Shown: positions 1 to 11,540 of the stretch, one piece after another | Layout of the letters: every line of letters begins with the position of its first letter | Numbering within the stretch: the stretch's first letter is position 1 | Source of the DNA: Undaria pinnatifida | Taxonomy: Eukaryota; Sar; Phaeophyceae; Laminariales; Alariaceae | Direction: 5' to 3' | Assembly (NCBI GenBank): GCA_012845835.1 | Contig: JABAKD010000028.1 | Span: 13,206,717 to 13,270,716, forward strand | DNA: 64,000 nucleotides | Made by a program: the position numbers and the translations under genes | Notes under the pieces: generated by a model | What the model was told of the DNA's origin: nothing | The model's input: only the letters and a program-made list of their open reading frames with translations | Database searches by the model: none

Positions 1-335
1 GGTCTAGTTCATAGAACCGAAGTTTCTCCCCAATTTCTGCATAATACGGCTCAGCAGGGTGGGCTAGTGTTAAGGTACGGCCTTGAAGGGCCGGTAGTTG
101 CCTGATTAAATATGTTATTGGCGGTTTTCATGTCATAGGAGGGCGTTCTATATTCGGGGTAGTCCGGAGACGGAGAGACAGTTACCTCTTGTCTCAGTTG
201 TCACCATCGGTTCGAACAAATGACACGAACAAGCTGCTTTTCTCCCGCTTTGAGCTATGAAATTGAGTAACACCCGGGGACATGTCTACTTGGCCGATCT
301 TTGGGAATACTCTGTGTCTCACCCCAAGCAACTTA
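1..335 (+). mobile_element. diverged LTR fragment (same family as the 26414-39048 element)
   Basis: The first bases (ggtctagttc, then tagaacc, gggctagtgtta and gtacggcc) align in order with the 3' LTR at 38698-39048. The match resumes near the end (gggaatactctgtgtc versus gggggtactctgtgcc). Divergence is much higher than between the two LTRs of the full element. No internal coding region follows, so this is either a solo LTR or the 3' LTR of an element lying left of the window. The right boundary is approximate. Confidence 0.65.
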
Positions 336-1060
336 AAAGTCGTCTCTCAGGGTCCTGAGGTAGTTGTTGGATTGTTCAGCTGGTCCCGGGTTTTCCTCGC
401 CGGCGTTGTGCGCAAAATCCACCTTCCAAGGTAATCGCTCCTCATTGTGCCATATGCTCTTGACCCCGCGAACAAGAGCCGCGGTTCCTGGTGATGCGTG
501 CTACGATAGAGGTTCTTCACTTGTTTTCTGAGGTTATTCAATTTGGGAGCTTAAGACCTCTTTCAAAAACGGAATTGGGAGAAAACTTGAAGCTGCTACA
601 GGATACAACGAGAATCGTGCAAAAAAAAAAAGGCCTATTATTTATTTATTTTCCGACCATTTTGGGTTAAGGAGCCCCGTCATTCACAAAACATTTCAGA
701 CGAAAACTGCCGCCTCCATCGTAGCACGCGTCCGGTAAGTTATTTTAATTCGTGCCAATACCCGGACAAGGTATCCAACTCGCGCCTAGCCTAGAGGTAT
801 ACTTCGAAGTAGGTAACTTTCAGGCACGTAATGGAGGTCGTATATATGGAAGTACCCAGTTTTAGATACAGTCGTGGTCCGCGTTTGTGCGGTACCTTTT
901 GGTTCTGTGCCCCAGTCCAGGGCGTTGACAATCGCTTGTCATGACCTTGCTCGTCTTACAGGTACTGCTACTATACCATCCCCAGATATTGCGCGGTAGT
1001 TTAGTCCGGGTATCGTCCCTTCCTTGGCAAAGGCACAGCAATAACATGAGAGCACGACAC
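336..1060. other. no gene recognised
   Basis: No coding region, RNA gene or clear element was recognised here. There is a short poly-A run near 620. A motif around tcgtagcacgc at ~500 and ~725 recurs near 63125, which suggests scraps of another dispersed repeat. Confidence 0.4.
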
Positions 1061-1069
1061 ATCGGCAAC

Positions 1070-1240
1070 CCCGGTGGTTCAATAACAAGCCGCGTAACTA
1101 TTGAGGTTGATGTCTTAGGTTCGAGCCCTGCAAGGGACTCTTTCGCACTACTAGTAAGTGCCAGGTCGAAATTTGAGTGAGCTCGAGTCGGCGAAAATCG
1201 ACGCAATCCGTCGATTATAAGCAGCTCAAAAGTGGTCATA
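1070..1240 (+). mobile_element. possible tRNA-derived SINE fragment
   Basis: The stretch contains ccccggtgg followed about 45 bases later by ggttcgagccc, a perfect match to the RNA polymerase III B-box consensus GGTTCGANNCC. The head resembles the head of the SINE family seen at 19251 and 20620. No tail was identified, so it may be a degraded copy or a chance tRNA-like sequence. Confidence 0.35.
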
Positions 1241-1339
1241 ATGCTGAACCCTATTTTTTAATAATTTATTACATCTACTATCCTCGCATTATTCTCGCCC
1301 TTCCTCCCAATCAATAGTAACTCAGGTCCGGAGTCACAT

Positions 1340-1597
1340 AGTGGGCCCACTGCGGTACGTGCCTTCATTTTCATCGCGAGAAGAATTGAGAATTTTTTTC
1401 CTCGTCGACTCGCGTCGATTTGTACCCACCCACGCTGCTAGGTTCTCTCAGTACTCAGTTGACCATTTTTTGTTGTTGCTTTTTTGCAATACAGTCAAAT
1501 CTCACCATGCATGGTGGGAATCGAATTCAAGGACCAACACTTAAGTCTTGTACTTCGTAGTATTCGAGGGTAACCACTATAGACCACCGGGGCGACC
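1340..1597 (-). mobile_element. tRNA-derived SINE, diverged copy
   Basis: Read on the minus strand it starts ggtcgccccggtgg, has a B-box-like gaattcgattccc, and ends in cgcgatgaaaatgaaggca. That matches the tail cgcgataaaaattgaaggc of the better copies at 19251 and 20620. The order head, B box, tail is conserved. The middle is strongly diverged. Confidence 0.45.
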
Positions 1598-1599
1598 TG

Positions 1600-2260
1600 C
1601 TCCTATGGGCGAAAAAAATTGAGGCACACACCAGGGATATCATAGAAGTCCCTGAGAGGGGCGCAGGGTTGTCGGTGTTGGGAATCGCTCTCCTCATAGT
1701 TCCTGGTGTCTCATGTATCTCTCTTCGGTTCGCTGCTTAGGCACAACAGCAAGACTGAGAATATCACACTCTATGGAACATCTTCGACTCCGTAGAATGT
1801 ACAAGGGATATAATCGCATGGAATCTAAAACAAAATGATCTACATGCAGAACCAGTACAATAGTGTACACCACACCAACCTAGTGCCAAGGGTACTACTA
1901 ATACGTATGGACCGTCTTCATGGTCACCTCCCCATGTATGCCGAACGAAGTTAACGCAGTTGAACGTTAATACAATACGACACACACGCATTCCTTTAAA
2001 CATAAAGCTGTTGTGCTGGCCTGCATATTTCCCCCTCGTGCTCATCTGTCATTACAGGTGGCATTGCATGGCCGGGGATTGGGATAGCATACACCTCACA
2101 TCAAAAATGGTCATAATAGAAAACTAACCTAGAGCGCTATGATCGCAGGATGATCTAGAAGACAAGCTTTGTATATTTTTAATGTTATAATTTTCTGAAA
2201 AAAAATGTCTGAACATGTCAGCTGTGAGTTCGATATGTTTAGGGTTGATACTCATGCATT
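1600..2260. other. no gene recognised
   Basis: No convincing coding potential or repeat was seen. The longest open frame (93 codons, minus strand) has no recognisable feature. Confidence 0.4.
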
Positions 2261-2263
2261 TGG

Positions 2264-2560
2264 CCATCACTTGGTTTTACTGGACGGAGAGGGTTCTCTT
2301 AAACCAAGTGATCTACAAATAGGAGAAAAATAGGGCAAAATAAGTTGTTGTCTTCGTAATCGTCCTGCGATCACAGCACTCCCGCTGGAAACCTGCTGTC
2401 TTCAAAAATTGTCCTGCGATCACAGCAGCGCTCCTCTAATCGGATCGCTGTTGTGGTCGCAGGACGATTTAGAACAAAACACGTTTTTTTTTTTCAAGTT
2501 TTTTATTCGGGCAGGGTGGGCGGAGGTCTCTTAAACAATTGATCTAAAAGTAGATAACAT
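2264..2560. repeat. cluster of short inverted repeats
   Basis: The 22-base block around gtcctgcgatcacagca occurs twice in direct orientation (~2360, ~2408) and once inverted (~2446-2471). Flanking it, atcacttggttttac (2264) pairs with taaaccaagtgat (~2298). Transcribed, this would form nested hairpins. It could be the remnant of a small inverted-repeat transposon. Confidence 0.5.
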
Positions 2561-2584
2561 CAGAAATAGAACTCGTTGTCTTTT

Positions 2585-2745
2585 TTTTTTTTTTTTTTTT
2601 TTTCTCCGGCGGATGGGGAAATAAAGCTTTTTTAGCTCACCACACTTCCACGTATGTATTTGCATATGCGTCGTGTGTCGATTTAACTCAGTTGCTTTCG
2701 CAGCCCAACGCTAGCTGGCGCACCCTTCGGATCCCGGAAGTTGTC
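2585..2745 (+). repeat. dispersed repeat D, copy 1
   Basis: A T-rich run is followed by ctccggcggatgggg, aataaagctt, cacacttccacgtat and acgctagctggcg. The same blocks occur in the same order at 11390-11540 and 45010-45160. It contains AATAAA, so it may be the 3' tail of a longer element. No coding region was seen. Confidence 0.6.
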
Positions 2746-2884
2746 TTTTAAATCGTACTGCTATCCCAGCGCTCCGGTTAGCTTTCCAAGACAACCTGCA
2801 ATAAGGTCGTTTCTCAGTCGGCGGGGTCTTGGCCGCGATTGTTTTCTCAACCATTCGGGTTTATAAATTCCGAATTCCTACGTG

Positions 2885-4507
2885 AGGCCATTTCTTACAC
2901 AACATGGTGCAGCTCGATGTGGGCTTCAGTCGAAAACGGCCCAAGGCCATTTCTTATGCAGTCGGATTCCACCAGTCGAAAACGGCCCTTTTCGACTTTA
3001 CTCTTTTTCGACTGAATTATATGTTCGTTCTTATCGTCAGTCGAGTCGATTTTAACTTTTTTGAGCTCTTCCTAGTAGAGAGAGGCGGTTGGTGTGAGGG
3101 AGTACTACTGCTGTACAGCAGTCGAATTCGGCTGGCAGCTCTATGCTTCGCGCTTTCTCCGCGAGCAACGGCTCGACGAACCTTCGTCCCAGCGAGTTGG
3201 TGGCTTTGGGCTTACTTAGCCGAAAGCCGCCAAAGCTACGTTCGTGAAGTTGCACTCAGCCCAGAGCCGCTAAAGCTACAGCAGGCGCAGCCGTTGTTAG
3301 CAGCAAGGATTCGAGACCGCGCGCTGCTGCCATCGTGTGATACACGCTGCTGGCGAGCGAAACTAGGAATGCGCCACGCTGACTTTTTGCGAGAAGCAAC
3401 AGCTGGGATACTGCAGTGTGGTACTTGGTATAGGTGTGTGGCCGTGTGGCCGCGTGGGTGTGTGTTTGGTGGTGGGATGAGCGATGCGATCGGTTAAAAA
3501 AACACAGGAGAAAACTTTTTCGACTGAGGTTTTCGACTGGAGGATCCAGCCGAAAAAGTCGAGTTTTTCGACTGGATCCGCCAGTCGGAATTCTCAGTCG
3601 AAAAAAGTTGAGTCGAAAAAGCCCTTTTTTGACTGCGTAAGAAAGCCCGATTTGGGCTTCAGTCGAAAAAGGCCGTTTTCGACTGACAAATCCGACTGCA
3701 GAAGAAATGGTCCATTTCTTCAACAGTCGGACTTGTCAGTCGAAAACGGCCTTTTTCAACTGAAACCCAAATCGAGCATTCTTATACAGTCGAAAAAGGG
3801 CTGTTTCGACTCAAATTTATCGACTTGAGTTTTCCGACTGGGGGATCCAGTCGAAAAACTTGACTTTTTCGACTGGATCTGTCAGTCGAAAAACTCAGTC
3901 TAAAACATTTTACACCTTTTTTTAACCCATTGCATCGCCTATCCCACCATAAAACACACACCCACACGCCCACACACATAGCAGGTACCACACAGCAGTA
4001 TCATGCAACAGCGCCGACGCTGCCTAGGCTATCACTGCGTTCCTTCTCGCTGCAAGTCAGCATGGCGCACTCCTAGCTCCGCTCGCCGGCAGCGTGTATC
4101 ACACGACAGCAGTAGTGCGCGTTATCGATGCCATTTGCCACTTACTTACGGCTACGCCTGCTGTAGCTTTGGCGGCTCTCGGCTGAGTGTACCGCCACGA
4201 ACGCAGCTTTGGCGGCTTTCGGCTAAGTAAGCCCAAAGCCACCAACTCGCTGGGACGAAGGTTCGTCGAGCCGTTGCTCGCGGAGAAAGCGCGAAGAACA
4301 GATCTGCCAACCGATTTTCGAGTGCCATGCAGCAGTACTCCCTCACACCAACCGCCTCTCTCTACTAGGAAGAGCCCAAAAAAGTTAAAATCGACTCGAT
4401 TGACGATAAGAAGAAGGAACAGATAACTCAGTCGAAAAAGAGTCCAGTCGAAAAAGAGTCCAGTCGAAAAGGGACTGGCGGAATCCGACTGTATAAGAAA
4501 TGGCCTA
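2885..4507. mobile_element. foldback element F, copy 1
   Basis: This is a ~1.6-kb near-palindrome. The left arm (2885-~3700) recurs as its reverse complement in the right arm (~3700-4507). The outer ends read ggccatttcttatgcagtcg on the left and its complement (ending aaatggcc, followed by ta) on the right. The centre (3500-3910) is packed with CAGTCGAAAA and its complement TTTTCGACTG in alternating orientation. The left end is duplicated or scrambled, with a second ggccatttctt at 2886 and 2945. An ORF of about 85 codons is kept in the arms (see 40109-40498). No transposase was seen, so mobility in trans is inferred. A second copy lies at 39858-41455. Confidence 0.75.
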
Positions 4508-4562
4508 ATAGTTATTTTGGGAAATTACCACTCCAGATCGAAGCACTTGAAGTCTTGCCACA

Positions 4563-4925
4563 GTTACAAGGCTTACTTTGGGTAAGCTATTATTATAGGT
4601 TAACCTTTTGCAAGTGGCCAAACGGACTAATACCCCATTAATACCCTGACAAATGGCGTCGTCGACAGACCATGGGGTTTGGGTCGTGGGTTCGAATCAC
4701 ACCATCCACAATACTAAATTTGTTCGGACTTTCCCGATGTCCAACTTGAAAAATACGCTCCCCGGTATCTCCAGGAAATGAAACCGCTTGGATGTTGATA
4801 GGTCCGCCCGTATATCCGGCTGACCCGTTATCCCGCCGTTTCAGGGGGTGGAGAATGTTACAATGCTTAGTTTGGGTAACCTTTTGCAAGTAGTCAAACT
4901 GACTAATACCCCACTAATACCTTAA
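4563..4925 (+). mobile_element. tRNA-like SINE candidate between direct repeats
   Basis: A ~70-bp block (ttgggtaa, ccttttgcaagt, actaataccccattaatacc) occurs at 4563-4650 and again at 4858-4925. Between them lies a tRNA-like unit with a B-box-like gggttcgaatc near 4690. The arrangement could be a SINE inside a duplicated target or a tandem repeat of a longer element. Its body does not match the 19251 SINE family. Confidence 0.4.
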
Positions 4926-4939
4926 CACCACCACCCGCA

Positions 4940-5290
4940 GGCGATAGAGGGCGCGAAGCGGGCTGGCACCGCATCGCTAGCGTGAGTTGTGTCCCCACCC
5001 AGCATGCTAGCGAACAAATGTACCAACAACGCAGCTTGCAAAGATGAGTATTGAGCTGAAATTCGTCAAACTCACGGCTGACGTCCTTGAAAATTAGTTA
5101 TAAAATGGGCTGAATCGGTGGATGTCTGCCCAGGAACTAGGCTGTTGAAACAACTCGAGACGTGTTAGCGAGGCAGGCGTACAAACATTCCTCAGCTCCA
5201 GAGTGACTGGAGCTGTCCTGTGACCACGAACTTGATCATGCGCGTTAACGTGAAAACAACAGCAATAACAACAAACAGAGGTGCTTTGGT
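4940..5290 (+). repeat. family B fragment joined to dispersed repeat E
   Basis: Positions 4940-5185 carry family B landmarks: the ggctggcaccgc block, aaaatgggctgaatcggtgg, gtctgccc and caactcgagacgtgttagcg. Positions 5186-5290 match repeat E (cctcagctccagagtgactgg, then tgtgaccacgaacttgatcatgcg), which also occurs at ~15780, ~16280 and ~17470. The join shows one repeat inserted in or fused to another. Confidence 0.55.
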
Positions 5291-5322
5291 TGTCATGCCT
5301 CTAACAATGAGTAATTAATACT

Positions 5323-5660
<338 letters not shown>

Positions 5661-5896
5661 TTCTTATTATTTTTTCGCCCTCCGACAATGTAGCATAGAT
5701 GCCTTTCCTATATAAATCGAATATTCTTCCATAAAGCAGCAGTAGTATCTAATATGAAGTCGAATAATCGCACCATAATGCAATGGTATCTTCCGCCAAC
5801 TATTTGCCCATTTCCTTTCCCCACATCTTGTCCTTTTTTTATCTATTATTTCCTTTCCCTATACTTCGAAGTATATGTTTTAGCTGAGAGTCTACC

Positions 5897-6600
5897 TTAA
5901 TCTTTATCAATATCGCCACCCCAGGCCAGTGGCCGTAGTCCTCTCAATTCTTCCTCCCTTCCCCTCGAGGCCTGACGATCCCTCAGAGATAGCCCATATC
6001 GATTAACTCTGCGCGAAATCGCGACGTGAGTGGTCACAGAGGTGATTTGGAATAGTCGCTCCTTGCACACGCCTTTCCACGCTAGGGGCGATGCGTCCGT
6101 CCCTTCAACGATGCTCGCCGCCACCTGATCTATCATGTCGCTGCCTTCTTTACCATAGCGCCCAAAGCTTTCCACCGCGAGGGTGGCGAGTTTTTAGCTG
6201 CGTTCATCGAAGGATACCTGTCCCGGACAAGCGCAGTGGTTGCGCTTGCGCGCCTCGGAAGTAGAAGCCGCTGATCCGTTTCGGTCCGCGCTTCCTGCCC
6301 GCATGTGGACCCCTGGTTGTGGGTCCGCATACGTCACGTCGAAGAGTATCGACTTGTCGCGATGCTCCCATGCCGTAGCATCTATTAGTTCACCTGCCTC
6401 AATCACGATGTCCATTTGCAAATCCCCGTCTGCGTGGAACGGGGCTCCGCTTTCCACGTGGTGGCGAATGGACATGCTCTTAAGGGTGCGGGAGAGCGCG
6501 TGCACAAGGGGTTGGTGCTGGTTCACTTGCGCGCCCGATCGGTGACACAATCGTGCATGCCGCGTATTAACCTCCGCTATAACCGCAGCATGGGCACCTC
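5897..6600 (-). pseudogene. LINE ORF2 3' end (RT C-terminal/nuclease-like region), frameshifted
   Basis: The minus-strand frame 6550-6194 reads HHVESGAPFHADGDLQMDIV, then ILFDVTYADP, then SEARKR and GQVSFDERS. It continues after a frameshift in the frame ending at 5897 with VESFGRYGKEG, IDQVAASIV and KGVCKERLFQI. I recognise this as the C-terminal part of non-LTR retrotransposon polyproteins. The D...ILFDVT pattern could be a restriction-like nuclease core, but that is tentative. The upstream RT is missing, and at least one frameshift and stop break it. It was probably a 5'-truncated insertion. Confidence 0.55.
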
Positions 6601-6727
6601 GCCGCCAGGAATTCCTTTATCTCCAGGAATCGTAGTCACGAACTCTGATGCAGGGATGGTTATAGCTGAGTCTATAGGCCTCGCAATTAGGAAGGCGGTA
6701 GCCCCTGATCCCGATTGACTCCGTATT

Positions 6728-7275
6728 CATGCGTGATGAATTCCGAAGTCAGCTGACAAACGGTTGGTTGTACAGTTTCACTACAGATCGAAACACTACA
6801 CACTCCACCGTCATCGCAAGAGAGCGCGCCGCGGGTCGGCGACGCACAATCATTGTGGTCTGCGCCAACCCCACGGTAACAGCAAAAAAATGGGATGAAT
6901 CAGTGAATGTCGGCCAGAATACGAGGGTGTTAAAGAACTCGAGGCATGTTAGCGAGCGGTACAAACAGTAGTAGCGCATGTGTTGTCGTGCTCGTATTAG
7001 TATGTATATATATATGTGTGATGGATTCCGAATTCGGTGGATAACCGTTAGTTGTAAATTATCACTACACACTCCCCCGTGATCGGGAGAGAGCGTCGCG
7101 GGGCGGCGCTGAACCATCATTTGGTCTGTGCCAACCCCACGCTAATAGCGAAAAAATGGGCTGAATCGGTGGCTGTCTGCCGTTATACGAGGCTGTTGAA
7201 ACAACTCGAGACATGTCAGCGAGGCGTACAAACGGTAGAGTGCGTTTGTTGTCGTGCCTCCATTAATACAAATAT
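6728..7275 (+). repeat. family B repeat, two tandem copies
   Basis: Two head-to-tail units of ~270 bp share gtgatgaattccgaa, caaacggttggttgta, cactccaccgtcatcgc, gagagcg..cgcgg, aaaaaatgg..tgaatc, gtctgcc, aactcgag.catgttagcg and gtcgtgc.tc..ttaatac. There is no conserved reading frame, so it is non-coding. A MITE or satellite-like element moved in trans is the likely nature. Confidence 0.7.
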
Positions 7276-7284
7276 ATATATATA

Positions 7285-8285
7285 TATATATTATAAAAAT
7301 TAAAATACACTCCAGCTGTGAGATCGAATATTTTGTCGAAAATTATCTTTGCAAGCTGTGTGTGATACTCCGATCGCGCGTATTACGGGTTGTGTGTCCT
7401 CATTAAGGATATAGGTCGGCGACTGCCCTTGCAACTACAGTGTAGCTACCAGGGTCAACAGGGTGATGTTAGGCAGACTGTGCGCGGAAACTATAAAACC
7501 CGTTTCTGAGGGGGACAAAATCTGACAGCTGTGGAAGGAAATGCATCAGTTTATCAAGTGAATCCTGTAAGTCGAATATCCGGTGAGGGGAGGGCGGAGT
7601 TTTGAAGGACGTGGGGGCCTGATTTCGATCAAAAGGGGGACGGGAGGGGGGGGGAAGGGGGGAAGGGCACTGGTGGGGCAGGTCTATTTGTGCGTGGAAA
7701 CTATAAATATTTCTTGTGGGGGAGGGGGAATGTGGCGGGGGCGGGCGGGGGCGGGGGGGGGAGGGCTTTAGGTCGCATAGATGTAGGGGTTGGCTATACG
7801 CGGGGTGCTAGGTCTAGGCGATGGTGCGGGTGTTCGGTGAAAGAGGTGGCGTTGGGGACGGGGGTGGGTGGGAATTGCAGCAGCGGCATGGACGGCTCTG
7901 AAACGATAACGAGGCGATATCCAGGGCGTGGAAGTGTTTATTACTCTGGCGGATTTCGATAGTAGGTGCGGTGTTTATGCAGGAGAAAGCGATGGGAACA
8001 AAAAAAAAAATGGCGGGGGAGGGGGAGGGGGGGGGAAGGGTTTGCGAGAGGTTTAGGTCACATATAATATTAAAATCAAGGATTTGGTCGACACTGCTGA
8101 TGTTCACCACATTGTGTGTGATCTTTCGATCGCGCGTATTAATCATATATATAGGGGCCTACTATACGCGCGGTGCTGAGTCTAGGCGATCGTGCCGGGT
8201 GTGGGGAAGAAGGGGTCTTTGGAGGGGGGGAGGGGGGATGAATGAAAGCTACGTCATGGATGGCTAGAAAGATAATGACGTTATA
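7285..8285 (+). mobile_element. family C element, left arm with G-tracts
   Basis: It starts with the family C terminal sequence (tacactccagctgtgagatcg at ~7306, gtgtgtgatactccgatcgcgcg, ggttgtgtgtcctcattaaggatatagg). Internal modules follow: gggggacaaaatctgacagctgtgg, gaggggagggcggagttttgaaggacgtggggg, and the gtgctaggtctaggcgat unit. The modules are separated by G-runs of 6-9 or more. The inverted counterpart lies at 9880-11165 with C-runs, so the two may be arms of one ~3.9-kb foldback element split by family B copies at 8308-9440. Confidence 0.6.
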
Positions 8286-8307
8286 TCAACGGCTTATTAG
8301 TGTTTAT

Positions 8308-9440
8308 ATATGTGATAAATTCCGAAGTCAGCGGACAAACGGTTGATTGCAAATTGTGTAATTTTTCACTCCAAATAAAAAAAGTAGTCCACCGTCATCG
8401 CGAGAGAGCGCGCCGCGGGTCGGCGCCGCACCATCATGGTGGTCTGTTCCAACCCCACGATAATAGCGAAAAAATGGGTTTAATCGGTGGCCGTCTGCCC
8501 AGTAACGAGGCTGTCAAAACAACTCGAGACATGTTAGCGATGCGGTGCCAGCCCGTTGCGCGCCCTTTAGAGCGCGCGCGGGGGTGGAAAGAAGTTTGAT
8601 CTCGAGTGATAATTTCCAAAGAAGCCGGTTGGCCGCCCGATTCGCAATTCATCCCACATATACTTACTGATAGAGGCACGACAACAAATCACTACTGTGT
8701 GTACAGGTCGCGAAAACATCCAGCGTGTTTGACAGCCTTATCACTAGGGAGACAGCCACCTATTAAGCCCATTTGTTCGCTAGCATACAACCCACGCTTG
8801 TGGTGAGGCGCCGACCGCGGTGTGCTCCCTCGCGATCGCCGGCGGGTGGCAAGTGTTTCGATCTGCAGTGCTTTGTTTCATCAACCGGTTTGTCCGCGGA
8901 ATTTGGAACTTATACTACGTAACTGGAGGCCTGACAACAACAGCATTCGCTTTTCCACTCTGTACATGTCTCGAGTTCTTTAACAGCCTCGTATTCCCGC
9001 AGACAGGCACCGATTCAGCCCATTTTTTCGCTATTAGCGCGAGGTTGGCACAGAGCACAATGATGGTCGGCGCGGCGCTCTCTCTCGTGTTCACGGTGGA
9101 GTGTGTAGTGCTTCGATCTGGAGTGTTTTCTTACGACAAACCGTTTGTCAGCTCAACTCGGAATTCATCACACATGTATACTTATTAATAGAGGCACGAC
9201 GACAAAGGCACTACTACTGTTTTTACGACTCTGAAAATGTCTCGAGTTCTTTAATTTAGAAGATTCGTGTTCCGGCAGACAGCCACCGATTCAGCACATA
9301 TGTTTGCCATTGGAGTGGGGTTGGCACATACCACAATAATGGTGCGGCGCCGACCACCGCGCGCTCTCTCGCGATGACGGTGGAGTGTGTAGTATTTAGA
9401 TCAGGAGTGATAAATTATGGTCTGTCCTGTTGAATTTTCC
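8308..9440. repeat. family B array, one plus and three minus copies
   Basis: The plus copy is at 8308-8550. Minus copies are at ~8600-8815, ~8850-9195 and ~9195-9415. They are identified by cgccgaccgcgg or its complement, tgtctcgagttctttaacagcctcgta, gacag.caccgattcagcccattttttcgc, and terminal gaattcatcacacat. The head-to-head change of direction at ~8560-8600 shows separate insertions rather than one tandem expansion. Confidence 0.65.
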
Positions 9441-9880
9441 CCCAACTGTCAACGCGAACCCCACTTTTTCTCGCTTGTTTTAGACAGGTGAAACGCGAAA
9501 AAAGTTGAGAAGAACCGCACGGTCGAGAAGCATCAAAATCCGGTGTAACAAAAAATCGGTGAAAATGGCCGTTTTAGGGCGAAAATTACCCCGATATCAC
9601 CCCGAAGCGACAATTATTGACCTGAAACGGAACATGTTACCCCGAATATTGCCCCACAACGCCCTGGATGAACAGCAGCTACGCACCTAAACGAACGCAA
9701 GTGACAGATTTGTCACTTGTGTCGAATATCCGAGCTTCGTTTCCCTCTCCCTGTCAGCACCCTCGCCCCAAAACCAGCTCGACAACGCCAGAAAGACCAA
9801 CATTGCCTCCTAACCACCTCCGACAACCCCGTCTCGCTCTAGTCTCGTTATCAAATGCAAACGATGCAAATATTTGTTCA
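9440..9880. other. no gene recognised
   Basis: There is a short plus-strand open frame (9505-9690) with no recognisable features. No repeat family was identified. Confidence 0.35.
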
Positions 9881-11165
9881 AACGCCCCACTTAAAATTGA
9901 AATCGGCCAGAGTAATAAACACCTCTACGCAGTTGATTCGCCCCCCCCCCGCTCCAACGCCCCCTCCTTTCCCACCACCGGCACGATCGCCTAGACCTAG
10001 CACCACGCGTATAACAAGCCCCTACATATCTTTGATTTCACAGCCGGAGTGTAGTCGAATATTTTATGTGACCTAAACCTCTTACAAAACCCTTCCCTCC
10101 CCCCCCCCTCCGCCCCGCTCTGCCTTGCTCAAACGCCGCACCTAAAATTGAAATCCGCCAGAGTAATAAACACTTTCACGCACTGGATATCACCTCATTA
10201 TCCTTCCTTCCCCCCCCCCCCCGCCCCGCTCTGCCTCGCTCAAACGCCGCACCTAATATTGAAATCCGCCAGAGTAATAAACACTTTTACGCACTGGATA
10301 TCACGTCATTACCTTTTCAAAGCCATCCATGCCGCTGCTCCCCCCCCCCCCCCCCCCCCCCCCCCCCCGCGCCCCCAACGCCCCCTCCTTCTCCACCACC
10401 CGCACCATCGCCTAGACCTAACACCACACGTATAACGAACCCCTACATCTGTGCCACCTAAAGCCCCTCCTTCCCTCCCCCCCCCCATCTCCCCCACCCC
10501 CAGCCCCTCGAACACTCTGCCCTCTACTCACTGACTGGTTGTACGACGTACAGGACATACATGATAAACTGGTGCATTCTTTCCAAAACCGTCATATTTA
10601 TCCCCTCAGAAGAATGTATAGTTTCCACGCCCAGATTGAGCTGCCCCACCCGCCCCGCCCCCGCATCAACCCCCCCCATAACAAACTGGTGCATTTTCCA
10701 AAACCGTCAGATTTATCCCCTTGAAGGATTTGTAGTTTCCACGCACAAATTAAGCTGCCCCCCCCGCCCCCCCCCAAACCCCCGTTTTCCCCCTCCCCCC
10801 CCCCAACCCCGCTCCCTTTTGATCAAAACCAGCCCCCCACGTCCTTCAAAAGTCCGCCCTCCCCTCACTGGTTGTTCGACTTACAGGAGTCACTTGATAA
10901 ACGGATGCATTTCCTTCCACAGCTGTCAAGATTTGTCCCCCTCAGAAGCTTACGGGTTATATATTTTCCGCGCACAGACCGACTAACATCACCCTGTTGA
11001 CCCCGATAGCAACACTGTGGTTGCAAGGGAAGTCGCCGACCTATATCTTTAATGAGGACACACAACCCGTAATACGCGTGATCGGAGTATCGCAAACAGC
11101 TTGCAAAGATGAGTTTCAACAAAATATTCGATCTCACAGCTGCAGTGTATTTTCGCTTTTTATAA
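9880..11165 (-). mobile_element. family C element, right arm with C-tracts
   Basis: This is the reverse complement of the 7285-8285 type of arm. The modules cgcctagacctagcaccac, gataaactggtgcattctttcc, ccccctcagaagc, cctatatctttaatgaggacacacaacccg and cagctgcagtgtatttt run outward to the terminal sequence at ~11160. C-runs of up to ~30 (10341-10368) replace the G-runs. The proline-rich reading frames here are artefacts of the C-runs. Confidence 0.6.
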
Positions 11166-11390
11166 AATATATTCCATCAACTAAATACAATATCGCGGCG
11201 GCTGGTGCTGCCACTCAAGTCAGGTGACTGCGAGTCTTGCCGCTGCAGCTGCCAAGGTCACGGCGATTGCTGTGTCGGCTACTGCTGCTGCTGCTGTGGT
11301 CCTCCTCGTCTCCTTCATAACATGTGTCGTTGTCATGTTGTAGTGGCTTGTCCGCAGCGAGTGGCGGTGGAGGGGCCGCTTTTCTCCCGC
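11165..11390. other. no gene recognised
   Basis: The Cys-rich plus frame (from 11205) and its antisense have no recognisable domain. There is a short CTG-rich tract near 11285. Confidence 0.3.
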
Positions 11391-11540
11391 CGAAACGACC
11401 ATCTGTTTTCTGGCGGATCGGAAAAATAAAGCTTTAGCCCACACTTCCACGTATTTTCATACGCGTCGTGGGTAGAATTAACTCAGTTGATTTCGCAGCC
11501 CAACGCTAGCTGGCGCTCCCTTCTTCTTGTTCGGGAGCTG
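11390..11540 (+). repeat. dispersed repeat D, copy 2
   Basis: It carries the same ordered blocks as at 2585 and 45010: ggcggat, aaaaataaagcttta, cacacttccacgtattttcatac and aacgctagctggcg. The T-rich head is missing here. Confidence 0.6.

Noticed and set aside
4638-4889. 83-codon minus ORF with VIRTHDPNPMVC
   Set aside because: It is the translation of a tRNA-like SINE head, a common false gene.
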